Below are positions 1-10,280 of a stretch of 64,000 nt of DNA, in pieces (within the stretch, counting starts at the first letter, position 1; the number at the start of each line of letters is the position of its first letter). The stretch is from assembly GCF_047675955.1 (NCBI RefSeq), contig NC_132923.1, positions 93,555,137-93,619,136 on the forward strand. The letters are read 5' to 3'. The notes beneath the pieces are model-generated. The model did no database searches and was not told the origin of the DNA. It saw nothing but the letters and a program-made list of their open reading frames with translations. The translations under genes were made by a program, and so were the position numbers. The DNA comes from Chlorocebus sabaeus (taxonomy: Eukaryota; Chordata; Mammalia; Primates; Cercopithecidae).

Positions 1-197
1 AGTTCTCTTCACCTTCAAGATGTAATTTATCATAACTAGAAGACTTAATAATTTAAGCAGCTAGAATGGTGTTTTTCAAAGTGCGATCCAAGGACCAGCT
101 GCATGAATAATCACCTGAAGTGCTTATGAAAATACTGAGTTGGGTCCCAGGCACCATCCCAGACCAACTGAATTAACAGTTGATGGGCTCCAGACTG

Positions 198-361
198 GGT
201 GCTGTGGCTCACACCTGTAGTCCCAGCTACTTGGGAGGCTGAGGCACAAGAATTGCTTGAACCTGGGAGGCGGAGGTTGCGGTGAGCCAAGATCACGCCA
301 CTGCACTCCAGCCTGGGCGACAGTGCAAGACTCCATCTCAAAAAAAAAAAAAACAAAAAAA
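198..361 (+). mobile_element. Alu with internal deletion
   Basis: The Alu 5' head (GTGGCTCACACCTGTAGTCC) joins directly to right-monomer sequence, omitting most of the left arm, and ends in an A-rich tail. It lies in SZT2 intron 1. Confidence 0.8.
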
Positions 362-1039
362 ACCAGAGTTGATGGGCTCCAGAATCTACATTCTAACAAG
401 GTCTCCAAGTGATTCTTCCACGTTAACACTTGAGAATCCCTGGATTAGTTCTCAGAGCATCCACACTCACATGGAGCTTCAAGTCCTCATATTAATCCCT
501 CTTGAGTCTAAAGTTCATTCCTCTTGGAGTAGTCTCGCAAGGTAGACAAAATAGTTTCGGAGTCAGGGACCTGGATTCAAATCTGGTTCTATCATTTGCT
601 ATCTAGGTGACCTTGGACAAGTTACTTAATTTTTCCAGGCCTCAGTTTCTTTATTGATAGCATGTGGATAAGATTATCTTCATAGGGATGTTGTTGCAAT
701 TAAACAGGAGAGGAAGGCTATCATTCTTTGGAACATTTATTGAGGCCTACATACCATTTATACCAAGATGAATAAAACATTACCAGGCACTGTGCTGCAT
801 ACCATGTATACCAGGATGAATGAAGCATAGTCCATCTCATTAATTTGTTGCTTTGTCTTTTTGTACCTGTCCCTTTGTGATTAAGGTCTGATTTGTTTAG
901 CCTTTTCTAACCCTTGTGCTGTCTTTTGTTAACACATTCCCACAAAATAATGCGGATTATTTCCCCTCTTGAACTGGTTAAACTCTTCTTACCACTATAC
1001 ATCAAAGTCCTGAGCCTTTAGCATGGCCTCAAGCTGCAT

Positions 1040-1680
1040 CTTCTCCAGCCTTATCTCTCATCAATCCCCACTCAGTTAAATGCATGTATTCCAGTGTTAC
1101 AGCACCTAGGATCAAATGCTTGTTCCGCTGATTATTAACTATACGGCTTTGGCAGAGACTTACACTCTCTATGCCTTAGTTTCCTCATCTGTGAAACTGG
1201 GATAATAAAAGTGCTTATTTTCGGATAATTTTTGAGTATCAGATGATACTCAGGAAGCATTCAGTAAGTGCTAGCTATTCTCATTGTCATACTGCATCCA
1301 CACTAGGAGTTGCTTCCTCTTAGTTCTCTGAAGGCTCCAATGGGCTCCTCACCTGAAGATCTTCACTATTCCCTTTGCCTGCAACGCTCTCTGCCTCTTC
1401 TTTCAGACAACTTCTACCTATTCAGGCTTCAGTTTAAATGTCATTCTTCTGAGTCTTCCTGATTCACAACCACTTCTTAACAAGGTAGGTTGAGAACCAC
1501 TGTTAAACACCCTAATTCACTCCTTTACAGCACTTATTATCCTAATTCAATCCTGTTTTCTCCATAAAGATAGGGACCATGTCTGTCTTACACTGCTGTG
1601 TATCCACCCTGATACTTAGCACAATTCTGACTCATACCAGCACTTGTAAAATATTTCAAGTGTGTGATGAACGAATGATT
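1040..1680 (+). mobile_element. L2 LINE 3' end
   Basis: Diverged sequence carries L2-typical phrases, such as the dispersed CTGCAACGCTCTCTGCC block and the terminal GGGACCATGTCTGTCTTACA. It ends near a GATGAACGAATGA tail. A MIR-like stretch overlaps about 1110-1290. Confidence 0.55.
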
Positions 1681-1834
1681 TCCTAAATCTGACTATACCT
1701 AATCTTTCTCTCTTGGGATCCTAACAGCCTCTAAAAGTCAATCACTTTATCACAGGGCAGAACTCTTCAGTCTCTTTACCTTCTGATAAAATTTTCAGAA
1801 ATGCAAATCAGGAACTTAAAAAATGCTCAACTTA

Positions 1835-2128
1835 GGCCGGGCCCACCCCGCCTGTAATCGAGCACTTTGGGAGGCCAAGGTGGGAGGATGACGAGGTCAG
1901 GAGATCGAGACCATCCTGGCTAACACGGTGAAACTCCGTCTCTACCAAAAATACAAAAAATTAGCCGGGCATGGTGGTGGGCGCCTGTAGTCCCAGCTAC
2001 TCGGAATGCTTAGGCAGGAGAATGATGTGAACCCGGGAGGCGGAGCTTGCAGTGAGCCAAGATGGCGTCACTGCACTACAGCTTGGGCAGCAGAGCAAGA
2101 CTTCATCTCAAAAAAAAAAAAAAAAAAA
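1835..2128 (+). mobile_element. Alu (full length)
   Basis: Starts GGCCGGGC, has both monomers and an 18-A tail; the central segment resembles the Y/S subfamilies. Confidence 0.9.
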
Positions 2129-2865
2129 GCTTACCTTTTGGCTGAGACTCCCAGGATTGTGTGTCTTGACTTGAAATTACTTTAGATCTGTACTGCTCTA
2201 TATGGTAAAGACTACCATATGGGGCTACTGAGCACCTACAATGTTGCTAGACCAAAATGGATGTGCTATAAGTGTAAAATACAACGCTAGATTTTAAAGA
2301 CTTGGTACCAAAAAAATGTTAAATATCTCACAATATTTTGTATTTTATTACATTTTGAAAATGTTGGGAGTTTGGGTTAAATATATCTTTAAAATTTATT
2401 TCATTTATTTTTTTATGTGGCTATCAGAAAACCTAATATTACACACATGGCTTGCTTCAGATTTCTACAGGACGGTGTCATTCTAGACTATCTGCCTAAA
2501 AGGTAGGTTGTATTTCCCCACAACATCCCTCCATGTCCTTTCACTTTCTAATGAAACATCCTCTAAACTGTTTCATAGTTTTTCTTGTATTAATATTTCT
2601 GATTGATCTTGACTGATATTTCTGATGCATGGGCTATTCTACCACCTCTGTGAACATGACTATTTTAAATAAGGCATGGTTTCCCACCACCATATTCAAT
2701 GTTGGGTCTTATCACACCAAATCCCAGTGAACTGGAGATTTACCATTCTGTGGCTACTTTATTATTTATACTATGAACAATATGGTTAAGAACACAAGGA
2801 CTGGAGCCTGGCCATCTGTTTTGGAGTCCTGACTATAATATTTAACAGCTGTGTAACTTTGTTAC

Positions 2866-3172
2866 TTTTTTTTTTTTTTTTTTTTTTGAGACGGAGGAGT
2901 TTCACTCTTGTTGCCCAGGCTGGAGTACAATGGCCTGATCTCAGCTCATCGCAACCTCTACCTCCCTGGTTCAAGCGATTCTTCTGCCTCAGCCTCTTGA
3001 GTAGCTGGGATTACAGGCCCGCACCACCATGCCCAGCTAATTGTGTATTTTTGGTACAGACGGGCTGTCTCCATATTGGTCAGGCTGGTCTCGAACTCCT
3101 GACCTCAGGTGATCCGCCCACCTCGGCCTCCCAAAGTGTTGGGATTACAGGTGTGAGCCACTGCGCCCAGCC
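2866..3172 (-). mobile_element. Alu inserted in a MIR
   Basis: A T-run leads into an antisense Alu. Target-site copies ACTTTGTTAC lie at 2856-2865 and 3174-3183. The flanking MIR pieces (about 2780-2865 and 3184-3330) resume across the insertion. Confidence 0.9.
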
Positions 3173-4213
3173 TACTTTGTTACTCTTAATATCTCTGTGC
3201 CTCAGTTCCTAAACCAAAACAAGGAGGTAACAGTGTCCACTTCATAGGGCTGACAGAATTAACTGATACTGATAAAGCGCTTAGAATGGTGCCAAGCATG
3301 CAGTATGTATGCAGTAATGAATACTATTTGTATCATTATACACATCTCTCACCCTTTCCACCTACTAATATACTGGCACCTTTCCTAGTGGTGGTGTTTT
3401 ATCCAAATCTGAGATTTTAAGCTCAGATCTTCTAACTCCAAATTGCTACTTCCTGGATGAGTGGCATTTGAGTAAGGTACTAAATCTTTCTCATTTTTCA
3501 GTTTTCTCCTCTGTGAAAACGCCATCTTCCTTGCAGAAGTCTGAATGACACAACGTATATAAGGTTCCTTGAATGTTCCTTAGCATCTAATGAATATCTC
3601 ATATCCCCTTTCTGGTTTATTACATGTGATCCTTACAACACACTGTAAGACACATATTTTATAAAGAAGGAAACAGGATCCGGGAAGACTCGCCTGAGCT
3701 TGCACAGATTAGCTACATGACAGCGCCAATATTGGAGCGAGGTCTCAGTCCGACTCAAATGTTCTTTTCATGAAATTAAAGCTGCTTTTCTAAAAGCATG
3801 GGCCCTAGAACTAAATGAATTCATGCTGTTTACGGCATTCCAATGCCTAAAGAAATACAAAAACCGGCAAACTAAATCTACTGCCGTGTTGCCCATTGAA
3901 ACTGCAACAGAAAGTCAAAATACAAATTTTGTTAATACCACTATCATTAGGTCAAAGAGTTGACGACGCGGATGACACGTCAGTAAACAAAACAAAGCGA
4001 AAAGAGTTACTCCTTTAGCTCCCCGAGGAAACTGCAGACCGCGTCCCATAGTCCGCAGGGGTACCATAGTCGGGCCTTCCGGGCTGGGCTGGTCCCTGCC
4101 GAGGCTACGCAGCCCGGCCACCCCCAGACCCAGAGGAGGCCAACGCCACGCCTGCCCGCCGGACCCTCCCCCTCGGATCTCAGGGCCCAGTGCTGCGTCC
4201 GCCCGCCCCTCAC

Positions 4214-4240
4214 CTCCGGCTCGGGGCGCTCCGAGGCCAT
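4214..4240 (-). CDS. SZT2: SZT2 exon 1 (partial gene; only the first coding exon is in the window)
   Basis: The minus strand reads ATG at 4240-4238, encodes MASERPEPE, and meets a consensus donor (GAG then GTGAGG) whose GT lies at 4213-4212. As I recall it, human SZT2 begins MASERPEPEVEEAG, so the exon ends exactly in phase before the next codon. SZT2 is the large scaffold of the KICSTOR complex, which recruits GATOR1 to lysosomes to restrain mTORC1 when amino acids are scarce. The gene continues leftward. I found no peptide matching its second exon in 1-4213, so that stretch is intron 1. The start lies 202 bp from the divergent MED8 start. Identification rests on nine residues plus synteny with MED8, which together are convincing. 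Confidence 0.85.
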
Positions 4241-4442
4241 CACACAAGCCCTCTCGCGCCGGCCCGGGCCTGTGTGTTCCACTCTTGACCCCTGACCTGG
4301 CTACCTCGGCACCCGGAAGGAACCGGAAGTGGGTGGGAGGGCCGAGTTCCAGTTTTCTGATTGGTGGACGAAGCCTTCTCAGAGGCGTTTGCTGACAGGA
4401 AAACCGGAAGTGGAAATCGTTGCAGCCGTCTCGGCCGCCGCA
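4241..4442. promoter_or_regulatory. SZT2/MED8 bidirectional promoter
   Basis: These 202 bp separate the divergent start codons of SZT2 (4240, minus) and MED8 (4443, plus). The segment is CpG-rich and has no TATA box. It contains an ETS core CCGGAA at 4313-4318, two perfect ACCGGAAGT sites at 4322-4330 and 4403-4411, and an inverted CCAAT box (ATTGG) at 4360-4364. ETS/GABP plus NF-Y sites within a CpG island are the usual architecture of housekeeping bidirectional promoters. The transcription start sites themselves cannot be read from sequence. Confidence 0.85.
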
Positions 4443-7400
4443 ATGCAGGTGAGAGCCGCGTTGGGCGTGCTAGCGGCTGGCAAGCTTCGGCTAGAGGGAG
4501 CCAGAGTGGGCTGGCTAAGGAGAATGAAGAGTTGGGACTGAGAAGAGAGGGCAGAACCCACGGCTGATAAGGGAACGTGGGTTGGGGGGCGAGGTTAATT
4601 GGAGAGGGAGCGGCGCAGATGAGAGGTGGGGGTGGAGCTCGCCTGACAGAAGGCGGTCGGGCTAAATCCGGAGGGAGGAGGCAGCACTGACTTGCTTGGC
4701 GTGGGAAAGGATTAGGTTGTAATACGGGGAGGCCGAGATGCAGTCCAAGGAAGGCGGCTCAAGAGGTGGTGGGTTGGCTCAGGCCCTGTCCTAAGCTGCT
4801 GGATGGAGGCTATTGGATGCCGATATAGCAGGGGATCTAATTGGAAAGAAGCCCAAGCAGTGAGGGAATTGTGGGCCTCGGTGTCCGAAAGCTAAGCAGC
4901 TTGTAATGTGAGGCCATGGTGGAACCCAGGATCAAGTTCCTGTCAGGCACCTTAGCAGGTTTGCAAGACAGTTTTGCATCACTCTTCCCAGCCTGTGCCC
5001 TATAGTTGTTAAGGGTGAAGAAATGGAATAAAACAGGAGACCACCGATGGGAAGGAAATGCTTTGCAGACCCCTGGCATTTTAATTTGTTTGTTCAGTGC
5101 TTAGAAGCATGTGTGGTTTTGGTTTTCATTTGTCACTTAGTTTCCTGCAGCTGGTAGTCTCAAGAAATGTTAATGGGTTGACCGAGCTTGTGAAAGAGGC
5201 ACGGGAATATTGACACAGAGATAGATGGGTGCATATTAATTCAGCGAGGAGAAGGTTGAAACATGAAATGATGAGAGCAGATGGAAAGCTGGAGTGGTTG
5301 GTTGGGGGAGGGAAAGAGAAGAGCAGGGCTGGTATTCAGAGAAGTCTTCATGAGTAGGCAGATTTCCCAGAGACTGACAAGAGAGCCAGGCTCACAAATG
5401 CTAGGATGGAGGAAGCTGGAGTACATGTGCTACAGAGGTGCACATGAGATAATGATCTGGCATTAGGTTTGTCGAAAATGTCTCAATGAGGGAGTGTAGG
5501 GTGTACCTAATACAGAGAAAAACCAGGCATAGATTAGGAGCTGATGGGAAAAAGGAATCAGTTGGTAGAAGTACTTGGGGTCAGGCAAACGGTTGAAAGG
5601 TCTCAGGGTTGATGTTGTCTATAACCCAAATACCACAGATAGGAAACAACCTGGTTATCCTATGCCAATGAGATCCTGTTACCTGACTGGTGTTGGCACA
5701 CCATCTCCTTGGCTTTTCAGCCCTCCTTTCTTTGTGTCATACTCGTTTATCTGGGTAACCAACCTGTTCCTATTGGTGCAGAGAGAGGAGAAGCAGCTCG
5801 AGGCATCATTAGATGCACTGCTGAGTCAAGTGGCTGATCTGAAGAACTCACTGGGAAGTTTCATTTGCAAGTTGGAGAACGAGTATGGCCGGCTGACCTG
5901 GTAAGGGTTGCCAGGGCAAGCTAGGGAGGGCTTATGGGTGGGGGGGCCTAGCCTCCTGATGAATAAGACATTTCTAATGATGTAACCATTTATCAGTTTA
6001 CAAACATCTTTTGATTTGGAAAGAGCTGGGTTTCCTAACATTTAGCAAGTGGCTTCCATGGCCAGGAAGTAGAGAAATGCTCGGTTTCCTAACCCAAGTT
6101 CTTTATAGCTTTCAATTCTTACCCTTTGACTTCTCTGGTGAGGAGGTCCTCCTATTACAGCTCTATTTGTGCTGGATCTCTTGCCACAAATATGGCTGAG
6201 TCCTTTAGATCCAACCTACTCTGAAGTGTGGATCCTATTTCCAGGCTGGAAAGAAGGATTTTACCGGGTTTCTGAAGTTTTAGTTATAACAGTATAGTCC
6301 TATTTTGCCACCATTTTGTTCCTCACCTCATTCAAACAATGAACTGGGTTTTTTCTACATCTGTTTCATAAACTGAAACTATGTCCCTCTTTCGTAGCCC
6401 TGTCATCCCTGTTAGTCTCTTCCCACTTAGGCTAGTCATAGGGCTATGAGACTTTTGGGGGTAAATCCGAGTGTTCCTAGCCTGAAGGAACTAGGACTAT
6501 TTTACTAAGAACCACCCAAGGAAGGGGTGGAACATTCTGACACCTTCTTACTGCCAACAGGCCATCTGTCCTGGACAGCTTTGCCTTGCTTTCTGGACAG
6601 TTGAACACTCTGAACAAGGTCTTGAAGCATGAAAAAACACCACTGTTCCGTAACCAGGTCATCATCCCTCTGGTGTTGTCTCCAGACCGAGATGAAGATC
6701 TCATGGTAAGAGCAGAAAAAGAATACAACTTGGGAAATTAAGGAGTTTTTTAGGCTTCTTTACTATTTAGGGAAATTAAGTTCTTAGCTGAGAGCTTAGA
6801 AATAATTTTGGAGGCCTTGCTTTTTGTTCTTCTGAAGGTGGGAGAGCCACTCCCAAATAGTGTTGTAATAACCTGAGGGGTATGTCACCAAGGCTGGTAC
6901 CTTCCTTCTCTAACATCTGTCTCAAGCCACAAAATCTGCCCTTTGGTGACTTTGTCTGTTTCAGTCTTTGAAACGTGGTAGACAGTGATAGTTTAATTTG
7001 CCTCTAGGTCTGGTAGAGATAGGGATGTGAGAAGACACAAAAAATGAAGGCTGGAGTAAAGAAGATTGTGTCCTAGGAAACTAGATATTATGTCTTAGGT
7101 TGTATTTTCCTTGAAAATGCACTGTTTGCCTGTGGATGGGACTGTATATCAGGCCAGATAGAATCTTCTTGGAGTGCATAGTAGGATCAATAAAATCTGT
7201 GTGTTGCAGCGGCAGACTGAAGGACGGGTGCCCGTTTTCAGCCATGAGGTAGTCCCTGACCATCTGAGAACCAAGCCTGACCCTGAGGTGGAAGAACAGG
7301 AGAAGCAACTGACAACAGATGCTGCCCGCGTTGGTGCAGATGCAGCCCAGGTTGGACTGAGTCACTGCCTTGCTGCCCCATCCCCATCCCATCATGAGAA

Positions 7401-9168
7401 GCTAGGCATTACCATTCCTGTCTAGTAGGGATGCATAGTTGGTTGCACCTAAGCTGCTTCTGGCAGAACCCAAGGAATAAATTTGTCCATATCGTTTCCT
7501 AGTTACCCTAATCTCTGCACAAATTTGTGTGTTACAGAAGCAGATCCAGAGCTTGAATAAAATGTGTTCAAACCTTCTGGAGAAAATCAGCAAAGAGGAG
7601 CGAGAATCAGAGAGTGGAGGTATGGTGGACTGGTGGCAAAACAGAGAAGGAGAGGTATATAAGATCACTGGAATGGGAATGGTTGTTTCGAGAGTAGTGA
7701 AGTTAGGACACAAGAGTGAACTGCTTTAGGGTTGGCATCCATTCTGTTAGCCTTTTGTATTTAAGGCCAACCCTGAAGCAGTGGAGGAAATGGGCAAAGT
7801 AAGAAGAGAGAATTCTGAGATAGGCTTGGGGGTCCTCTGGCTCTTTTTATGGGCTGTGAGGGAAGTCTAGATGCTGCTGAATTCAGAACTCTAAACCCTG
7901 GCACTCATACTGGTCTTCCAGCTGCCACGTTCAGTCCTGCATCAGAAACATACTTGAGGATCCCCACTTACTTTTTCTTCAGGTCTCCGGCCAAACAAGC
8001 AGACCTTTAACCCTACAGACACTAATGCCTTGGTGGCAGCTGTTGCCTTTGGGAAAGGACTGTCTAACTGGAGACCTTCAGGCAGCAGTGGTCCTGGCCA
8101 GCCAGGCCAGCCAGGAGCTGGGACGATCCTTGCAGGAACCTCAGGATTACAGCAGGTGCAGATGGCAGGAGCTCCAAGCCAGCAGCAGCCAATGCTCAGT
8201 GGGGTACAAATGGCTCAAGCAGGTCAACCAGGTAAGGTGGCAGGGGTTGAAATGAAGTTGACTTTGAGCAGGGGAGTTGGAGGGAATAAGCTAGATTATC
8301 TGGGCCTCCAGCATCTCTAGACCTAGAGATTTTCTCCATTTCTCCTTTGCACTGTGACCCAGGAAATAATTTTCAGAAGTAAAAAAATCTCATTTGAGAC
8401 TCTGCATAGGCACCAGAGAGTGAGGAAGAACTTTGAGTAACAGAAACTGCTCTCATTTCCCATCTCCATCTCACATCTCTGTGTTAACTATCCTTCGGTC
8501 CCATTTATTCTGGTATTAGATATGTTGTCAGTGTCTCTTCTTAGGTAGAGAAATCAGCGGTCAGATCTTAAGACCGTTTGGTAGGTGCATTAGGAATTGA
8601 CACGCAGGCCAGTTTTCCAGTCCTACATGTATTCTTTTCTCTGTATCATGCCTCTCTTGCTCTTGGCTTCCTGCTTTCTCTCCTACTCATTTTTAGAACA
8701 GTCTAGATGGAGGCAGCTAGAAGAGTTATTTCCTCCAAGCTGTCTAGGAGAAGGGACAATTAAAACAAAGATTCTGCAGTTCTTATGATATTAAAAAAAA
8801 AAAAACAATGAGAGAAAGTACTCTTTTTACCTGTGACATTAAAAGGGGGTCACACAGGTTTAGCTATCTTTTCTAGGAGTGGATGAACAGACTATTCTCC
8901 CATATCACTTCTTTCCTCCTGGACACCTTCAGGGAGAGAGCTGGGTGAAGAACCATACTTCTGACCTTTGTCAAACAAGGTCAGATGCTACAGAGGTTCT
9001 GAGATGATAAAGGAGGTGACAGAGGGAACCTGAGATACCACATTTCTGATTGGTCGTGAAAGTCTTACCTTGCTTGAGATGTCTTTCTTCATGTTCCTTT
9101 CAGGGAAAATGCCAAGTGGAATAAAAACCAACATCAAGTCGGCTTCAATGCATCCCTACCAGCGGTGA
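4443..9168 (+). CDS. MED8: Mediator complex subunit 8
   Basis: MED8 is a head-module subunit of Mediator, the nuclear coactivator bridging enhancer-bound factors and RNA polymerase II; its C-terminal helix docks MED18/MED20. Coding exons are 4443-4448 (Met-Gln only), 5782-5900, 6561-6705, 7210-7350, 7538-7619, 7983-8231 and 9104-9168. They sum to 807 nt, or 268 aa plus TGA, the human length. The predicted protein opens MQREEKQLEASLDALLSQVA, a coiled-coil-prone helix. It has a charged middle (residues about 100-150), a Gly/Gln/Pro-rich segment (about 185-245) and the end KSASMHPYQR. All junctions are GT-AG; the exon 4 donor (CAG then GTTGGA) is weak. From memory, it differs from human by Val for Ile in TDAARVGADAAQ and Pro for Ala in GPGQPGQPG. 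Exon 1 carries just two codons, so the start is fixed only by splicing. The gene body contains no Alu. Confidence 0.96.
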
Positions 9169-9254
9169 GTGTGGCTGGCAACCTCGACTCCCTGGTGCTC
9201 TTTGCAGAGTTGGGCAGTGAAATTATCTTTTGCTCAAGGCTCACCTAGATGGGT

Positions 9255-9480
9255 ACAATAAAAAGAACATGGGCTTTCAGCAACAGACAAATCCCACTTC
9301 CACCACTGACTAGCTGTGTGACCTTGGACAAGTGACCTAATTTTCTGAGCCTGTTTCTTATTTGTAAATGGTGATAATACCTACCTCATAGAGTTGTTGT
9401 GAGGATTAAAATGAGGAAATGAATGTAAAGCACTTAGCACAGTATATGAAATGATGGGTATTCAATAAATGATAGTTTCT
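9255..9480 (+). mobile_element. MIR SINE within the MED8 3' UTR
   Basis: Near-complete MIR core: ACTAGCTGTGTGACCTTGGA, then a TAATACCTACCTCATAGAG segment, ending with TTCAATAAATGATAG. Confidence 0.85.
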
Positions 9481-10254
9481 ACAGATCCTTCTCCCCACCA
9501 CCCTCCACAGTCCTTGATCCAGAACTTACCCTGATCTGATACTGCCTCATGTCAATGGTGAGCTGATGGACACAAGATCAAATAAGGCTTTGCTTATTTT
9601 ATGCTGCCAGAAACTGTAGCAACCTCTGTGTTCTTAGAGGCACACTGTCTTTGCAGGCCCTCCTGCCCGGTTTTCATTCTGGCTATCCCTCTAAGGTGCA
9701 AGGTAAAGAAGCTTCTGGGTCAGGAAGAAAAAAAAAATGCCCGCCTACAGCTCTGGTGAAGCTTGGGCCTGCTGTCCTTTCTATGCTCTGAAAAGCCAAC
9801 TTGGCTCTTACCTGGCAAATAGTCATAAAGTCCCCTATTCTTTACCCCACCCTTATCACACGAGGCTTTCTCAGGAAGTGGCTTTGCCAGGCAGGACTAT
9901 GTGGGAAAGGGTTTTTTCTTAGCACATGAAAAAGCCCCTTCCCCTGGACTTGTGTTTCTTATTTTGGAGGGAGAAGGAAATTGCACTTCACACTGCCATC
10001 AGGGTTTAGTTGACCTCATAATGGTACCCAGTTTCTCGACTGGCCAGGATGGCTTTCCTTCATTTCCCTAAGCCTGTGGCCCAAATGGTGAACCCGATTG
10101 ATGGTGGGAGGGGGCAACCCCCAGTAACTTTGCCTGCTTTTATAAAGTTGAACAAAGTGAATTTAGACATTCAGGCTAATCTGCCTTTCTTAGTACTTGT
10201 TTGTCGGCATGGGCAGGGGTTGAGTCAGCAGAAGTGGACCAAGGGATTCCTCTG

Positions 10255-10260
10255 AATAAA
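10255..10260 (+). terminator. MED8: Polyadenylation signal of MED8
   Basis: This is a canonical AATAAA followed by a T/GT-rich stretch (about 10261-10290). It is the first canonical signal seen downstream of the MED8 stop, so cleavage is expected near 10275-10285. Confidence 0.75.
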
Positions 10261-10280
10261 GTTATTTAAATTGATGTTCA

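Larger units (their letters stand above)
1..4213 (-). other. SZT2: SZT2 intron 1 (partial)
   Basis: No coding exon was recognised here. The stretch holds an internally deleted Alu (198-361), MIR-like pieces (about 545-720 and 3185-3330), an L2 3' end (about 1040-1680), a full Alu (1835-2128) and an antisense Alu (2866-3172) inserted into a MIR. Another old repeat lies at about 3600-3770. GC content rises sharply from about 4000 as the promoter CpG island begins. Intron status is inferred from the exon 1 donor at 4213. Confidence 0.7.
9169..10280 (+). other. MED8: MED8 3' untranslated region
   Basis: About 1.1 kb runs from the TGA at 9166-9168 to the AATAAA at 10255-10260. It includes a plus-strand MIR SINE at about 9255-9480. 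The rest is single-copy in appearance. The extent is inferred from the first good polyadenylation signal. Confidence 0.7.

Noticed and set aside
2859..3212. Alu-derived open frames of 80-160 codons (here and at most other Alu sites)
   Set aside because: Typical Alu reading frames (phrases such as VAQAGVQW and SQSAGITGVSH); no evidence of exonisation.
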